NCBI GenBank assembly: GCA_030248215.1 | Contig: JASANG010001181.1 | Span: forward strand, 62,001-126,000 | Length of the DNA stretch: 64,000 bases | From: Enoplolaimus lenunculus | Taxonomy: Eukaryota > Nematoda > Enoplea > Enoplida > Thoracostomopsidae | Direction: 5' to 3' | Shown: one piece after another, positions 21,401 through 28,270 of the stretch | How the letters are laid out: each line of letters starts with the position of its first letter | Numbering within the stretch: position 1 is the stretch's first letter | The notes under the pieces: generated by a model | What the model was told of the DNA's origin: nothing | Seen by the model: only the letters and a program-made list of their open reading frames with translations | The model's database searches: none | Translations under genes and position numbers: made by a program

Positions 21401-22427
21401 AACTTTTACACTTTACACCCTGATGTGGTCCCAAATGAGGTCAAGGATGGATTATAATAAAAGCCAAAGCGACCATGACCTCTGGGCCTAGATTGAAAAA
21501 TGAAAATTTTTTAATCGAGATATTACGTTTTAAACGACGTTCGTTAATCAGCCATTTTTGTGGCTCTGCAACAGAAATCGGCATCAAGGCCGGTTAAGTC
21601 ATTAACTGTCTTTGTATGTAGCGGCTTGAAGTGTCCGTAATAGGGTCCAAAATTCTAATACAACGGAAAATGAACCCAAATGTTACAGCCATATTTCAGT
21701 TGTGTTTTGGGGAAAGTAAAAATAAAAGTGTCTATCTTGCACGCATTTGAGAATACTGGCATACCAAAGTACAAATATAAAACGAACCGACGACCAAACC
21801 ATCAGCAGATGCAGACGCTTTCACTTCTCCTTCTTCGGTTTCAATTTCCAAAGTGATTTCTGATGGTCCGTTGTCGTTGAGTAAGCTGACCGATGCCGAA
21901 TACGGGACGCCAGGTCGAAATTCGCCAGGTGCCAAAATCAAGTATGTGCCATTGCTGAAAATAAAAAGCAAAAATTCTGATTGACGCGACGCACCACGCA
22001 AGGACGTAGCTGGAATTTCATTTCAATTAGGTACAACTTCAAAAGATTCGTGCTGTCAAAGAGCGATACGTTTATTGTAAAGCCGGCAAAAGTTATCTCC
22101 TATCGTAATCCCTCCACGCACGTCCGGGCTATATACGCTGTAAACTTTAAATTTTATCCAAACTAAAAACTCGACTACAAACATTCGATATTAAAAATCA
22201 GATCTGCAAAATAATACTAAAACCACTACTAATGTTGAAATCAGACTTAATTCATGTCTCAGTAACTCAGCCAATCATCCAACAAAGTAAGCATCAAAAC
22301 TTACTAATTTGCTCTTTCGTACGGGCTTTGCCAGCATGGTCGAAACCATGGTAACAGAGAATTCGGAGAACGACTCCCAAGTGCCAATTGAGTCAATGAT
22401 AGAATAACTAATATTACCGAATGCATT
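240..22427 (-). CDS. cd109-like: CD109/TEP-like thioester-family protein, N-terminal half, with alternative bait exons
   Basis: Members of this family (alpha-2-macroglobulin, CD109, insect TEPs, C3) are secreted or GPI-anchored proteins that trap proteases or tag targets through a bait region and a thioester. Constant exons, minus strand, 5' to 3': 22426-22305, 21954-21800 (or 21788), 20937-20755, 20263-20193, 19699-19513, 19111-19030, 18632-18518, 17769-17643, 17123-17011, 16672-16553, 15512-15423, 14209-14027, 13391-13197, 12297-12130, 11563-11435, 11001-10944. One of three bait exons follows. Every junction keeps frame. Diagnostic blocks are VFIQTDKAIYKPGSK, VLPKFEV, ETFKPGLIYSALV, AVDKSV, ESGMITLTDA and FPETW. 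About 700 constant residues plus 52-70 bait residues are present of roughly 1,450 expected; the thioester half lies off the left edge. Exon 14 has an in-frame TAG. CD109 is the closest match I can recall, but assignment to CD109 rather than TEP or alpha-2-macroglobulin is not certain. Confidence 0.93.
635..770 (+). repeat. GGGG/CCCC-rich interspersed repeat, copy 1
   Basis: A family of about 140 bp. Its core reads AAAATTTTCAATCTTGCTTG, then a GTATGCCCCTCCTG block, and ends in AGCTGGCTA-like sequence. Other copies are at 4858-5005, 20500-20640, 33225-33366, 34868-35035 (inverted), 47805-47950 and, diverged, 19160-19300. It is probably a SINE or MITE; ends and duplications are unclear. Confidence 0.7.
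998..1168. mobile_element. hAT-type MITE, copy 1
   Basis: A 171-bp element with terminal inverted repeats CAATGGCGGATCC and GGATCCGCCACTG, flanked by a perfect 8-bp direct repeat GCAACAAC (990-997 and 1169-1176). Termini of CA(G/A)TG type and an 8-bp duplication are the hAT pattern. It has no coding capacity. It lies between bait exons B and C. Confidence 0.85.
2712..2885. mobile_element. hAT-type MITE, copy 2
   Basis: A 174-bp copy about 90% like the one at 998, with the same inverted ends and its own perfect 8-bp duplication ACCACTGA (2704-2711 and 2886-2893). Fragments of the same ends are also seen near 16030 and 25812. Confidence 0.85.
3383..3838. mobile_element. hAT-like element with CCGGATAT ends
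   Basis: Left end CAGGGTGCGACCGGATAT and right end ATATCCGGTCGAACCCTG are imperfect inverted repeats. The flanking octamers GTCCAAGA and CTCCAAGT agree at 6 of 8 bases, consistent with an old 8-bp duplication. GGATATCCG-rich pieces recur at 40484-40570, 42855-42960 and 55240-55315. No transposase is visible. Confidence 0.55.
4258..4312 (-). repeat. TTAGGC-like hexamer array
   Basis: Four to five near-perfect CCTAAG units at 4260-4286, followed by degenerate units. It lies in the intron after bait exon B and belongs to the window-wide family of telomere-like arrays. Confidence 0.7.
4451..4607 (-). CDS. cd109-like: Alternative bait exon B
   Basis: A 157-base exon, phase 1 to phase 2, opening after TTTCGGTTTAG and closing at GTACAA. 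It encodes DFIPTARFGVNRRINTGTIS, a basic segment with SKRS, and IRTKFPETWIWLPDST. The end is nearly identical to exon A in pattern, while the N-terminal 35 residues are unrelated to A and C. The first codon, completed by the G from exon 16, is Asp. Confidence 0.87.
4858..5005 (+). repeat. GGGG/CCCC-rich interspersed repeat, copy 2
   Basis: Same family as 635-770, in the intron between bait exons A and B. It shares the AAAGTTTTCAATTTTGCATG and GAATGCCCCTCCTGAAAAT blocks. Confidence 0.65.
6394..6627. mobile_element. MITE with long inverted ends
   Basis: The sequence GTAGGCAATCTGCTATTCAG at 6394 is repeated inverted at the right end as CTGAATAGCAGATTGGCCTA. The pair brackets about 235 bp with no coding capacity. 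I could not fix a target duplication. Confidence 0.6.
7016..7152. repeat. Hairpin-forming repeat between bait exons A and B
   Basis: CAGCCCAAACAACTACT at 7063-7079 is followed by its perfect 17-base inverse at 7136-7152. The flank 7016-7084 resembles 4668-4735, which lies just upstream of bait exon B. It may be a degraded transposon or a structural element in the pre-mRNA. Confidence 0.5.
7661..7871 (-). CDS. cd109-like: Alternative bait exon A
   Basis: A 211-base exon, phase 1 to phase 2, opening after GTTACAG and closing at GTACTG. It starts IHPWFGIGPVGFRSSFGAFG, continues through a Ser/Val-rich stretch with DSRR, and ends VRSRFPETWLWLDTDIGP. In this family the residues before FPETW are the protease-sensitive bait. 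No stop codons occur in frame. Nearest of the three to constant exon 16 (3.1 kb). Confidence 0.85.
8966..9328. mobile_element. MITE rich in ACTTAAGTA, copy 1
   Basis: Inverted ends of the GTTTCTGAAA / TTTCAGAAACCC type, with internal ACTTAAGTATTTACTTAAG stretches in both orientations. A second copy is at 43411-43785, with ends AATGGCTGGGTTTCTGAAA and GAAACCCAGCCATT. It has no coding capacity. Confidence 0.7.
9440..9690. repeat. CGTACGG-rich fold-back region
   Basis: GC-rich sequence with many short inverted CGTACGGTG and CACCGT words, containing GTGGCGCTAT and GATAGCGCCAC. It resembles 24331-24545 and is probably a fold-back MITE. Confidence 0.5.
9848..9882. repeat. Perfect 16-bp hairpin
   Basis: GTGGATGATCACTGTT, three bases, then its exact inverse. 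The hairpin lies in the intron between exon 16 and bait exon A. Confidence 0.8.
10440..10640 (-). repeat. Degenerate TTAGGC-like array with element flanks
   Basis: Diverged CCTAA-type units, followed by a block like the flanks of other hexamer-array elements (CAGTCTCTACGTCC... and an ATAAACATGGACC end). It is an old copy of that family. Confidence 0.5.
10944..11001 (-). CDS. cd109-like: Thioester-family gene exon 16: last constant exon before the bait cluster
   Basis: A 58-base exon encoding ESGMITLTDALVYDHCERQ. ESGMITLTDA matches ECGLWVLTDA in CD109 and the (E/D)AGLxxLTDA of TEPs, which directly precedes the bait region. It ends in phase 1 (CAA G, then GTAAGG), which all three candidate bait exons accept. 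Confidence 0.9.
11435..11563 (-). CDS. cd109-like: Thioester-family gene exon 15: end of MG6, before bait region
   Basis: Forty-three codons beginning VEGEIARYNSLQP, matching VVHELELYN of CD109, and ending GSDADSIIR. Phase 0 to phase 0, donor GTAAAG. It contains a basic run FFRGKR that could be a processing site; this is inference. Confidence 0.87.
12130..12297 (-). CDS. cd109-like: Thioester-family gene exon 14: MG6, carries an in-frame TAG
   Basis: Fifty-six codons. The first 43 end KADPDSFVGVLAVDKSV and the last 12 read LLKTGNDITQGL; both parts match one continuous strand in CD109 (VDKSVNLMNASNDIT). Between them, at 12168-12166, lies TAG where the family has a hydrophobic residue, usually Leu; TTG would differ by one base. 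The frame is the same on both sides and GTAAGT follows at 12129, so this is not an intron. It is codon 625 of the predicted protein. A null allele, a sequencing error, or read-through are possible. Confidence 0.88.
12420..12548 (-). repeat. Degenerate TTAGGC-like array in intron
   Basis: Mixed GGCTTAGGCTT and AAGCCTAAGCCT units in both orientations, in the intron between exons 13 and 14. Confidence 0.6.
12853..13162. repeat. 22-bp minisatellite, about 14 copies
   Basis: Tandem units of GAGAAGTGACTATCGAACCGTT are nearly identical from the third copy on; the first two differ slightly. The array ends 34 bases from the 5' splice site of exon 13, inside the intron. The uniformity suggests recent expansion or gene conversion, and the array is likely length-polymorphic. 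Confidence 0.95.
13197..13391 (-). CDS. cd109-like: Thioester-family gene exon 13: MG5
   Basis: Sixty-five codons including TTDLMAPTGRVIVFGVRPDN, which corresponds to MSPLAKLLIFAVLPDG of human alpha-2-macroglobulin. Phase 0 to phase 0, donor GTAAGT at 13196. A 22-bp minisatellite starts 34 bases past this donor. Confidence 0.95.
13740..13860 (-). repeat. TTAGGC-like hexamer array
   Basis: CCTAAGCCTAAGCCTTAAAG units within an element flank ending at a GCAGTGCCTCAG block, in the intron between exons 12 and 13. Confidence 0.6.
14027..14209 (-). CDS. cd109-like: Thioester-family gene exon 12: MG5
   Basis: Sixty-one codons with DYIQINPSN and NAGDMARFNVRGVGE, matching the YIQL...KVGxPFxLxV pattern of MG5. 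Phase 0 to phase 0, donor GTATCG. Confidence 0.9.
14689..15123. mobile_element. Tc1/mariner-type MITE, copy 1
   Basis: A 435-bp element with inverted ends CTGTATTGACCCGAATAA and TTATTCGGGTCACTACAG, flanked by TA on each side (14687-14688, 15124-15125). TA duplication is the Tc1/mariner pattern. It is non-coding and lies in the intron between exons 11 and 12. Confidence 0.8.
15423..15512 (-). CDS. cd109-like: Thioester-family gene exon 11: end of MG4
   Basis: Thirty codons with LEEDGTILLELEPPEGARSI, the usual GxxxxxIxxPxxA pattern of MG4's last strands. Phase 0 to phase 0. Confidence 0.88.
15590..15725 (+). repeat. TTAGGC-like array with element flanks
   Basis: GGCTTAGGCGTAGGCTTAGG units, flanked on the right by GTTCCGCCCCTGTTCTTTACATTGGGCC. 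That flank is shared with 31160-31195 and, inverted or diverged, with 29415-29455 and 59130-59175. Confidence 0.65.
16553..16672 (-). CDS. cd109-like: Thioester-family gene exon 10: MG4
   Basis: Forty codons beginning VRVVTRDDKPIPPSA, which continues the VxVxxxDGxP strand of MG4. Phase 0 to phase 0, donor GTAAAT. Confidence 0.9.
17011..17123 (-). CDS. cd109-like: Thioester-family gene exon 9: start of MG4
   Basis: Encodes IERNATDARITF, with an N-glycosylation sequon, and SSETFKPGLIYSAL, matching the FKPGLxY motif of MG4. Phase 1 to phase 0, donor GTAAGT. Confidence 0.92.
17643..17769 (-). CDS. cd109-like: Thioester-family gene exon 8: end of MG3
   Basis: Ends with IKVSATVSEALTG, matching the ATVTExxTG strand that closes MG3 in this family. 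Phase 0 to phase 1. The donor read as GTAGGT keeps frame with the next exon. Confidence 0.9.
18518..18632 (-). CDS. cd109-like: Thioester-family gene exon 7: MG3
   Basis: Encodes YTHGQGVRGTGTITVG, the counterpart of YTYGKPVKGDVTL in human CD109, followed by an acidic insert YYDPDDEDAP. Phase 2 to phase 0, donor GTAAAC. Confidence 0.9.
19030..19111 (-). CDS. cd109-like: Thioester-family gene exon 6: start of MG3
   Basis: Encodes VLPKFEVKLEHVPFGKVGD; VLPKFEV is a family hallmark at the MG2-MG3 border. 82 bases, phase 1 to phase 2, donor GTAAGA. Confidence 0.92.
19513..19699 (-). CDS. cd109-like: Thioester-family gene exon 5: end of MG2
   Basis: Begins with DPNQNLISQ, matching the family's DPxxNxIxQ strand. 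Contains LSEEPPLGAWTISV (family pattern LSxxPxxGxWxI) and ends at FDVDKYG before the VLPKFEV block of the next exon. Phase 0 to phase 1, donor GTAAGA. Confidence 0.93.
20193..20263 (-). CDS. cd109-like: Thioester-family gene exon 4: MG2
   Basis: A 71-base exon encoding QYRVVVVQPDLKPKQARITV, continuing the MG2 beta-strand after YKPGSKV. Phase 1 to phase 0, donor GTAAGT. Confidence 0.9.
20755..20937 (-). CDS. cd109-like: Thioester-family gene exon 3: end of MG1, start of MG2
   Basis: Sixty full codons, phase 1 to phase 1. It ends with SVFIQTDKAIYKPGSK, the most recognisable N-terminal signature of the alpha-2-macroglobulin superfamily (human CD109 has VFIQTDKALYKPKQ). The donor is GTAATA. Confidence 0.93.
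21800..21954 (-). CDS. cd109-like: Thioester-family gene exon 2: MG1 domain
   Basis: Encodes NGTYLILAPGEFRPGVPYSA and the rest of the first MG1 strands, as in CD109 and TEPs. It starts in phase 2 after a TTTTCAG acceptor and must end in phase 1. Two donors fit: GTTTGG after 21800 or GTTCGT after 21788, differing by four codons. Sequence alone does not settle which is used. Confidence 0.85.
22305..22427 (-). CDS. cd109-like: Thioester-family gene exon 1: start codon and signal peptide
   Basis: The ATG is at 22426-22424. The first residues, MHSVILVILSLTQLALGS, form a typical signal peptide with likely cleavage after the LALG stretch, so the product enters the secretory pathway. The exon ends in phase 2 at a GTAAGT donor. 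The two left-over bases join the C that opens the next exon to make Tyr, giving Y-NGTYLILAPGEFRPGV, the usual start of MG1, with an N-glycosylation sequon. A splice acceptor (TTTTCAG) stands one base before the ATG, so the message has either an upstream 5'-UTR exon or a trans-spliced leader. Confidence 0.85.
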
Positions 22428-22599
22428 CTGAAAATTGTTCCCGAAAATGCTTACAGGTATCATACAATTAAGACCAGAAGCAATTTTTTTATTTTGGGTT
22501 ATATAAGCACAGTTGTTAACAGCTATTTAGCTACGAAAACACGTTGTGAAATTGTGGTTTGACAATTTGCATGGCAAAATGTTTAGCACGACAGGATTA

Positions 22600-22798
22600 A
22601 TGTATGCACTGCAAAAAATGATGCGTCAAACTGACTCTGTCCAAAATAGGATCTACGGGAATACACAAACTGTGTCAAATTCCGCTCCGCCAGAGTAAAA
22701 ACGTGCAACTCAGTGAGTCGAATTTGACTCAGTTTGTGTAGTCCCGTACAGCCTATTTCAGAGAGGGTCAGTTTGATTCACCGTTATTTACAGTGTGG
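22600..22798. mobile_element. Fold-back MITE with GACTCAGTTTG arms, copy 1
   Basis: A near-palindrome of about 200 bp with ends CACTGCAAAAAATG and TTATTTACAGTG and long internal arms built on CAAACTGTGTCAAATT and GAATTTGACTCAGTTTG. A second copy is at 51789-52013. It is non-coding and lies just upstream of the thioester-family gene. Confidence 0.7.
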
Positions 22799-23239
22799 AA
22801 TGCATCTCGCATTACCACGTTGAATCAAATCGTTCGCAAATTTAAGACAGATTATTGTATCAACGAGTTGTCGCTCAAAGGGATTTAAAGGAAACCACAG
22901 CAATGTCTGATGAGCGCCGACAGGACAGAACAGCCATGCCAGTTTAACAAAAATTTTAAGCCTTCGACGCAATTCAAGTTAACCATACCATTATGGACGC
23001 CTATTCGGCTTGACGCTAGGTTCCCTTGCAAAGCTTTTTTCGCCATTATATATTGCCAGCAATTCAATATACATATAATTTTGTGCAACTCAATTACTTT
23101 AGTGTTCACATTTACCTTCTGTACCGGTTAATATGTGGTTCCCGTTTAAAATTCAATATCAGGCTCCGGTTCTAACACCGGTAAATTAATATCCGGTCGT
23201 ACTTTGATTTGTAACCAACCGTTCTTATTTTAGGCGAAC

Positions 23240-23337
23240 CGTTGAGTAAATCGATAATACTTTGGATCGGGTCCATCTCATAGGTTGGGGGCGGGGGTGG
23301 CTCGGACGCCGTGGAAGCGCCGGTTTCGCTTCCGTTG
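23240..23337 (-). CDS. Possible orphan exon
   Basis: A GC-richer stretch, open on the minus strand after an ACATCAG acceptor, encoding TASEPPPPPTYEMDPIQS and SIIDLLNGS. A GT follows at 23239. Composition and codon use look coding, but I found no partner exons and no family match. It is upstream of the thioester-family gene's start, so it would belong to another gene or to a UTR. Confidence 0.25.
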
Positions 23338-23427
23338 CTGATGTTTGTTAATTTAAACTTAGTCGCAGCATGATAAATGCAACCGCACAAAAATATCTAA
23401 CCTTCGATTCCACACCAGAAAATCCTA

Positions 23428-23811
23428 CTGTAGTGACCCGAATAAGAGGGGGAAAAGAAGGGATCCCCTTTTAAGTCTCAATCAATAGGAGTCCGTAAAC
23501 CTAAGAATAATTATACCTAATTGTAGTGCATAAGTAACTCCAGGACCAAATAAAGTTAAGTTCGAAACTTTAAAGCATAATTAACTCTTGAAAGTACATT
23601 CCTAAGTATAACCTTGCGTTATCGCTCAAGCTTTTGGTACAAGCCGAATAAACGTTTAATTTAACGGATATTGGCAATACCGGATATATAAGTAACGAAG
23701 GGCGGCGCAGGGCGGGTTAAAAATAAATCACAGTCCGTAACCGAATAACAAGGGGAACCCTCTAAAGATTCCAAATAAATACCAGTCCCCCTATTATTCG
23801 GGTCACTACTG
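23428..23811. mobile_element. Tc1/mariner-type MITE, copy 2
   Basis: Same family as 14689, inserted in the opposite orientation, with ends CTGTAGTGACCCGAATAA and TTATTCGGGTCACTAC. The right boundary is less clean. Confidence 0.7.
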
Positions 23812-24330
23812 CAGATCGACTGCTAATCGTGTAGCGTTTCTATTGAAAAAAGATTGCAAATATTTTACAATTTTGTATTTCACGGGTTGTATTCACAATT
23901 TTACAGAAATAAATTTTATGTAAAAAATCACAAAAGAAAACCGAACGTATATACAAAAACACTGGCAGTAGCCTTCTGATGGCGCATCGGCGATTCATAT
24001 ATCGAAAATTGTGCAAAAATTGCAAAATTATTGCATTTTAACAATTTAAAAATTGCAGTTTGCACTAATGTGTGCGTGCAATTGATGCTTGGTTTTATCT
24101 TAAACACAAGTTGACTAAGTTGTCTTTTAGCGCTATTCTGTCATCTTGTTAACATTGTGCATACAAAAATGAATAACTTTTACTAGGTATCTTTCGAAAT
24201 ACGTACTTCTCTGTGTTGAGATATGTTGTTTTAGGCGGAGCGTGGCAACAAACACATTTGAACAAGCCCCACGAAACATTCCATGCCACTGGATCACTTT
24301 TCCTACGCTTAAACTGAGCAAGAGACTAAC

Positions 24331-24545
24331 AGTGGCGCTATACTCTTCATACGGCGCCGTCCGTCAACGTCCGACACACTTCCTGTGCCGTTTGTCATCC
24401 GTCCGTCACCCGTACGGCGCCGTCCGTCACTGTCAGTTATCGTTCACAAATTACACAAGTTTGATACCGTATAGTGACGGGCATGGCCGGACGGCGGCGG
24501 ACGGTGACGGACGGCGCCGGACGTCAACAAATGTATAGTGCAACC
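24331..24545. mobile_element. GC-rich fold-back MITE
   Basis: Starts AGTGGCGCTATAC and ends GTATAGTGCAACC. The interior is made of CGGCGCCGTCCGTCA words and their inverses, so the whole can fold into a long hairpin. Related sequence lies at 9440-9690. Confidence 0.65.
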
Positions 24546-25408
24546 TTAAACCCTGTCCAGCGTGATACCAGTGTAGCGAAAGTGTAGGTACTAAATCACA
24601 TTCTACGCACATTCAGGTGAAGTAAATAGACCGAGAATATTCTTTGTGAAACTTTGCCAAAAAACTTCCGCCAATTCCAGATCTATTTTAGCCTTAGCCT
24701 AAGTCTATGGTGATGTAACAGCAATGATAGTGCCAACTGTGCGTGCAGGTCTTCGTACTAAGTCAATGTGTGGACCCGTTAAAATTGCGAAATGTCAAAA
24801 TTTCACATGAGGAACAAGCATAATAACCCTGCGCAAGTATTAGCGAGCGAAAAAACAGCGTAATGTTTAAGCATTCAAATTCAAATTGGACGTTTACTGA
24901 TAGGATTTCGTATTTTTTATGAAATTATGGAAGCGACCGTTCATGGTGTGAAGAGTTGTGGTTCCCCGTTCGTTTGGGGGTTACGGATGAAAAGTCTTAG
25001 AAAAACATTATTTTCGTCTGAGGAATATATAAAAGAATAAAAAAAGGAAACATATTTTCGAAAATTTTTGACACAGCAGAAAAAATACTTGTAACAGGTT
25101 CCTTTCAGATTTTGGTGCAATGCAAGTTACTTTGTCTCAGGTGACATTTAGTTATTAACAGAAATAAAATTTTTCACTGTCCTTCGACTAAACCAACGTG
25201 TTGCATGGCTTCAGGCTGTGGCCGTCACTGTGAGCCTAATACGTTGAAATTAAACCAAAATCAATATAATTTTTAGCGTAAAAATAGTAAAAATACCAAA
25301 CTTTTCAACATTTCATATAATACTCGTTTATGTTGTTTTAAACGATAAAAATACTAAAAATAAACATTGTGTCTTATTCTACAGCTGGACTTTCCCCCTC
25401 TTACGTAG

Positions 25409-25458
25409 ATATATCATACTTAGCAAAAAATACATATATCATACTTAGCAAAAAATAC
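25409..25458. repeat. Short tandem duplication
   Basis: ATATCATACTTAGCAAAAAA with a TACAT or TACGG tail occurs twice in a row. Confidence 0.8.
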
Positions 25459-26225
25459 GGGGGCGTACGTGATTAAGTACTCTGTAAATTTGCGTTTTCC
25501 GTGCGTCAACATCGCCGGCATGCATGCGGAGGAGAAACAGCAAAAAAAGTTACGAGAGGGGCATCGGGACCGCCCCATAAAACCTGTTTATTTCTGTCAA
25601 AAAACTTTGTGTGATTGAAACATTGGTACCAATTTGGAAAAATCAATCTTAGAAACCAAATGTACATTTGTTTCAGTGACCCCGGCACCCAGTAGATCAA
25701 TTTCCGTGATACCCCCCCACTGAAATAAGTAAAAAAAGACAAGTGAGTAAAAGTTAAAAAACAAATAAATTTTGTTTACATTATTCATTTCAGTATACTT
25801 TTAAAACAGAGTGGCGGATCCAAAAATTTCTGACGGTGAAGTCGTGCGATATGAATGATAGCGAAACCAAAACTGGCAAGCGAAACGATCGAGAAGTCAA
25901 ATGCAATTTTACTACAGAATCGTAGCACAAATCTTATGGTTTTAATCCATCTCAGGAGCATAGCTTGAGTAAGCGCCCCATTTGGACCTGCCAGTGCTTT
26001 AACGACTTTTCCACTATAAAAATTGAGTTTTAATAAATAAAAAACCCACTCTGTACAAATTTACAAAAATGTGTAAAAGTTAAACAGAAAACTGCTGTTG
26101 TAGACTTAAAATGATGCGCTTTTGACAAATTTCATTTGAATAAATACCGGTTTCAGTGTCAACAGGTGATTTACAGTAGCAATGGTCTATTCTTAGTTGA
26201 TTGTCCCAGTTGATATCAGTGCAGT

Positions 26226-26421
26226 GGCCCATGTTACTTTAAGGGGCGTCCAGGTTTCTGGTGGATCCTTAAAAGAGTGGGTTTAAATTGTAGATTTCAT
26301 TTTTTGCTTAGGCTTACGCTTAGGCTTAGGCTTAGGAACACATTTTTGCAACGCATAGGCTTAGACTTAGGCTTAGGAATACGCTTAATCTGCTTTTACG
26401 CCCTTTATAGTAACATGGGCC
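26226..26421. mobile_element. TIR element carrying a TTAGGC array, copy 1
   Basis: Left end GGCCCATGTTACTTTAAGGG and right end CCCTTTATAGTAACATGGGCC are inverted repeats of about 24 bp. Inside are two blocks of (G)CTTAGG hexamers separated by ACACATTTTTGCAACGC. It is non-coding. Confidence 0.8.
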
Positions 26422-27779
26422 AGTACAGTTATGAACTTATAGAAGCTGCATTTATTAAGCTTTAAATACAGACTCAAAGTTGGGCACGCAATCAGGTCTT
26501 TTAGGGCCGCGCGTCACAAATTTACAAATAAAATTTTTAACAACAAAAATTCGCTTTAGAACTATTTTTCGCTTGAAATATGACCACAAATGAAAAGAGT
26601 ATTCGCATCACCTAACTGTATTTGAGTATGTTATTAAGGTAGCAACCAATCGCAAGGCGTGCACTTATAGCAGAGAATGAATTACGCCGAGTTCTTGCCC
26701 AAGTCGTAATTCCGCCCTGGAGTAGCTGCGATTCGGAGTTGGGCTGAATTACGACTTGAGCTACAACATACACTCTTTTAAGAATGAAAATGGAGCAACT
26801 AGTTTACATATTTTAAAATAAAAAATTAGTTCTTGATAGCAAGACAGCTAATTTTTGAAAATGAAGAATTTGTGCAGTATAAATTGGCAATAGTAATTGA
26901 CTGAATATAGAAAATGTCAGTTGTAAACATGTGAAGCACGAATTTTTGCGTATTTAAGGCCATTTGGGCAAAATTCGAACTTATTTTGTCATTGCAAATT
27001 TAGGAATGTAAGACTTTCACGATAATGGTTGGTGTATAGGTTATCACTTAGCAACAATCGATGTAAAACAATATGCAAAAAAACTAACTGCCCGAAAACT
27101 GCTAATGTCAGGAAAAAATAAAAAAATTACGTTCCAAAGCTTTTACTTGAAAATGTAATAATTATACTTCCCAGAATAACGCAACAGCAACTGTACGCAT
27201 GCAAGATTTTGCAGTAGCAAAAACTGCAACTAGATACCGGTTGCAGGTTTTACAATAGATTCAGAAGCTTAGCGATTTGTTTACGAAATTTTAGTCGTTT
27301 TGTGTTTATTCTGCCCGGAAAAGTTGGGCCAGAACGGTATTATCAAGTTACACAGCCCCCGGTTGTTCCTTGGTTTCCATGAAAGTGGCTTTGAATAACG
27401 CAAAACTGCTACAGTCTACAATTTAGTGAGTGGGGGGGTGTGTTTAATAAATTGTTGATTACATGAATGTAACTAAGATTTTGGATTGCGGTTGTGCGCA
27501 CTTTTCTCAACAAGCATTTAAGTTAACAGAAATAAATTTGTCAAAACCACTTAGAAGACAGGCGTGGGCACGGAGAAAAAAACCAAAATAACGGTTTTTT
27601 TGTTTTTTGGGAAGGCGTTGTAAAAAGATATCAGTTGGAAATCTGTAAGAATGCGGTTTTTCTATGCTTCAGTTCGCAGGTGCCGTGATTGAACTGAAAT
27701 GGAAGTCGACGTAACATTTGATATCGTAGTATTACCTACACTCATAATGTTTTTGCAGCTAATTCCTACTTAGTTGGTT

Positions 27780-28270
27780 CATGTATAGAAGAAGTCTCAA
27801 AATTTTCCATATAATATCTCAATTTCCAGGGTAATATCTGAACTTCCGAAAATACCAATCTACCAATATCCCGTGCGAAAAAGTTTGCACCCAAAATCGC
27901 ATTCCCTGGTACAATCCCTATTTTTACTAGGTAATATCCGAATTTCGTAAAATCCCTATTTCCCTCGTAAATATATATCTATGTCTTAAAACCCCAATTT
28001 CCCAAAATCCAGAGCGAAACGGTTTGCCGAAAACAACAATTTCTCGGGTTTTGCCTTAGGCTTATGCTTAGGATTATGCTTATGCTATGATTATTGTCAT
28101 GCCCTAGTTTTCCAGCTAATAATTGAATTTCCCGAAATTCCAGTTTCCCGCGTAGTATCTCTTTTTCCCAAGTACTATCTCAATTTCTCAAACTTCCAAT
28201 TTCCCGGGTATAATGTCGCAATTCCCCAAAATACTGAACGAAAATGGTTGTGATAAAAGTTGTAATTTCC
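27780..28270. repeat. Degenerate short-period repeat AATTTCCC
   Basis: Repeated words of the type CAATTTCCCGGGTAATATCT at irregular 25-40 base spacing, with no gene. It is probably a decayed minisatellite. Confidence 0.5.

Noticed and set aside
26305-26395. A true telomere or chromosome end
   Set aside because: The hexamer runs are short, occur in both orientations at about twenty places, and some sit inside elements with inverted ends.
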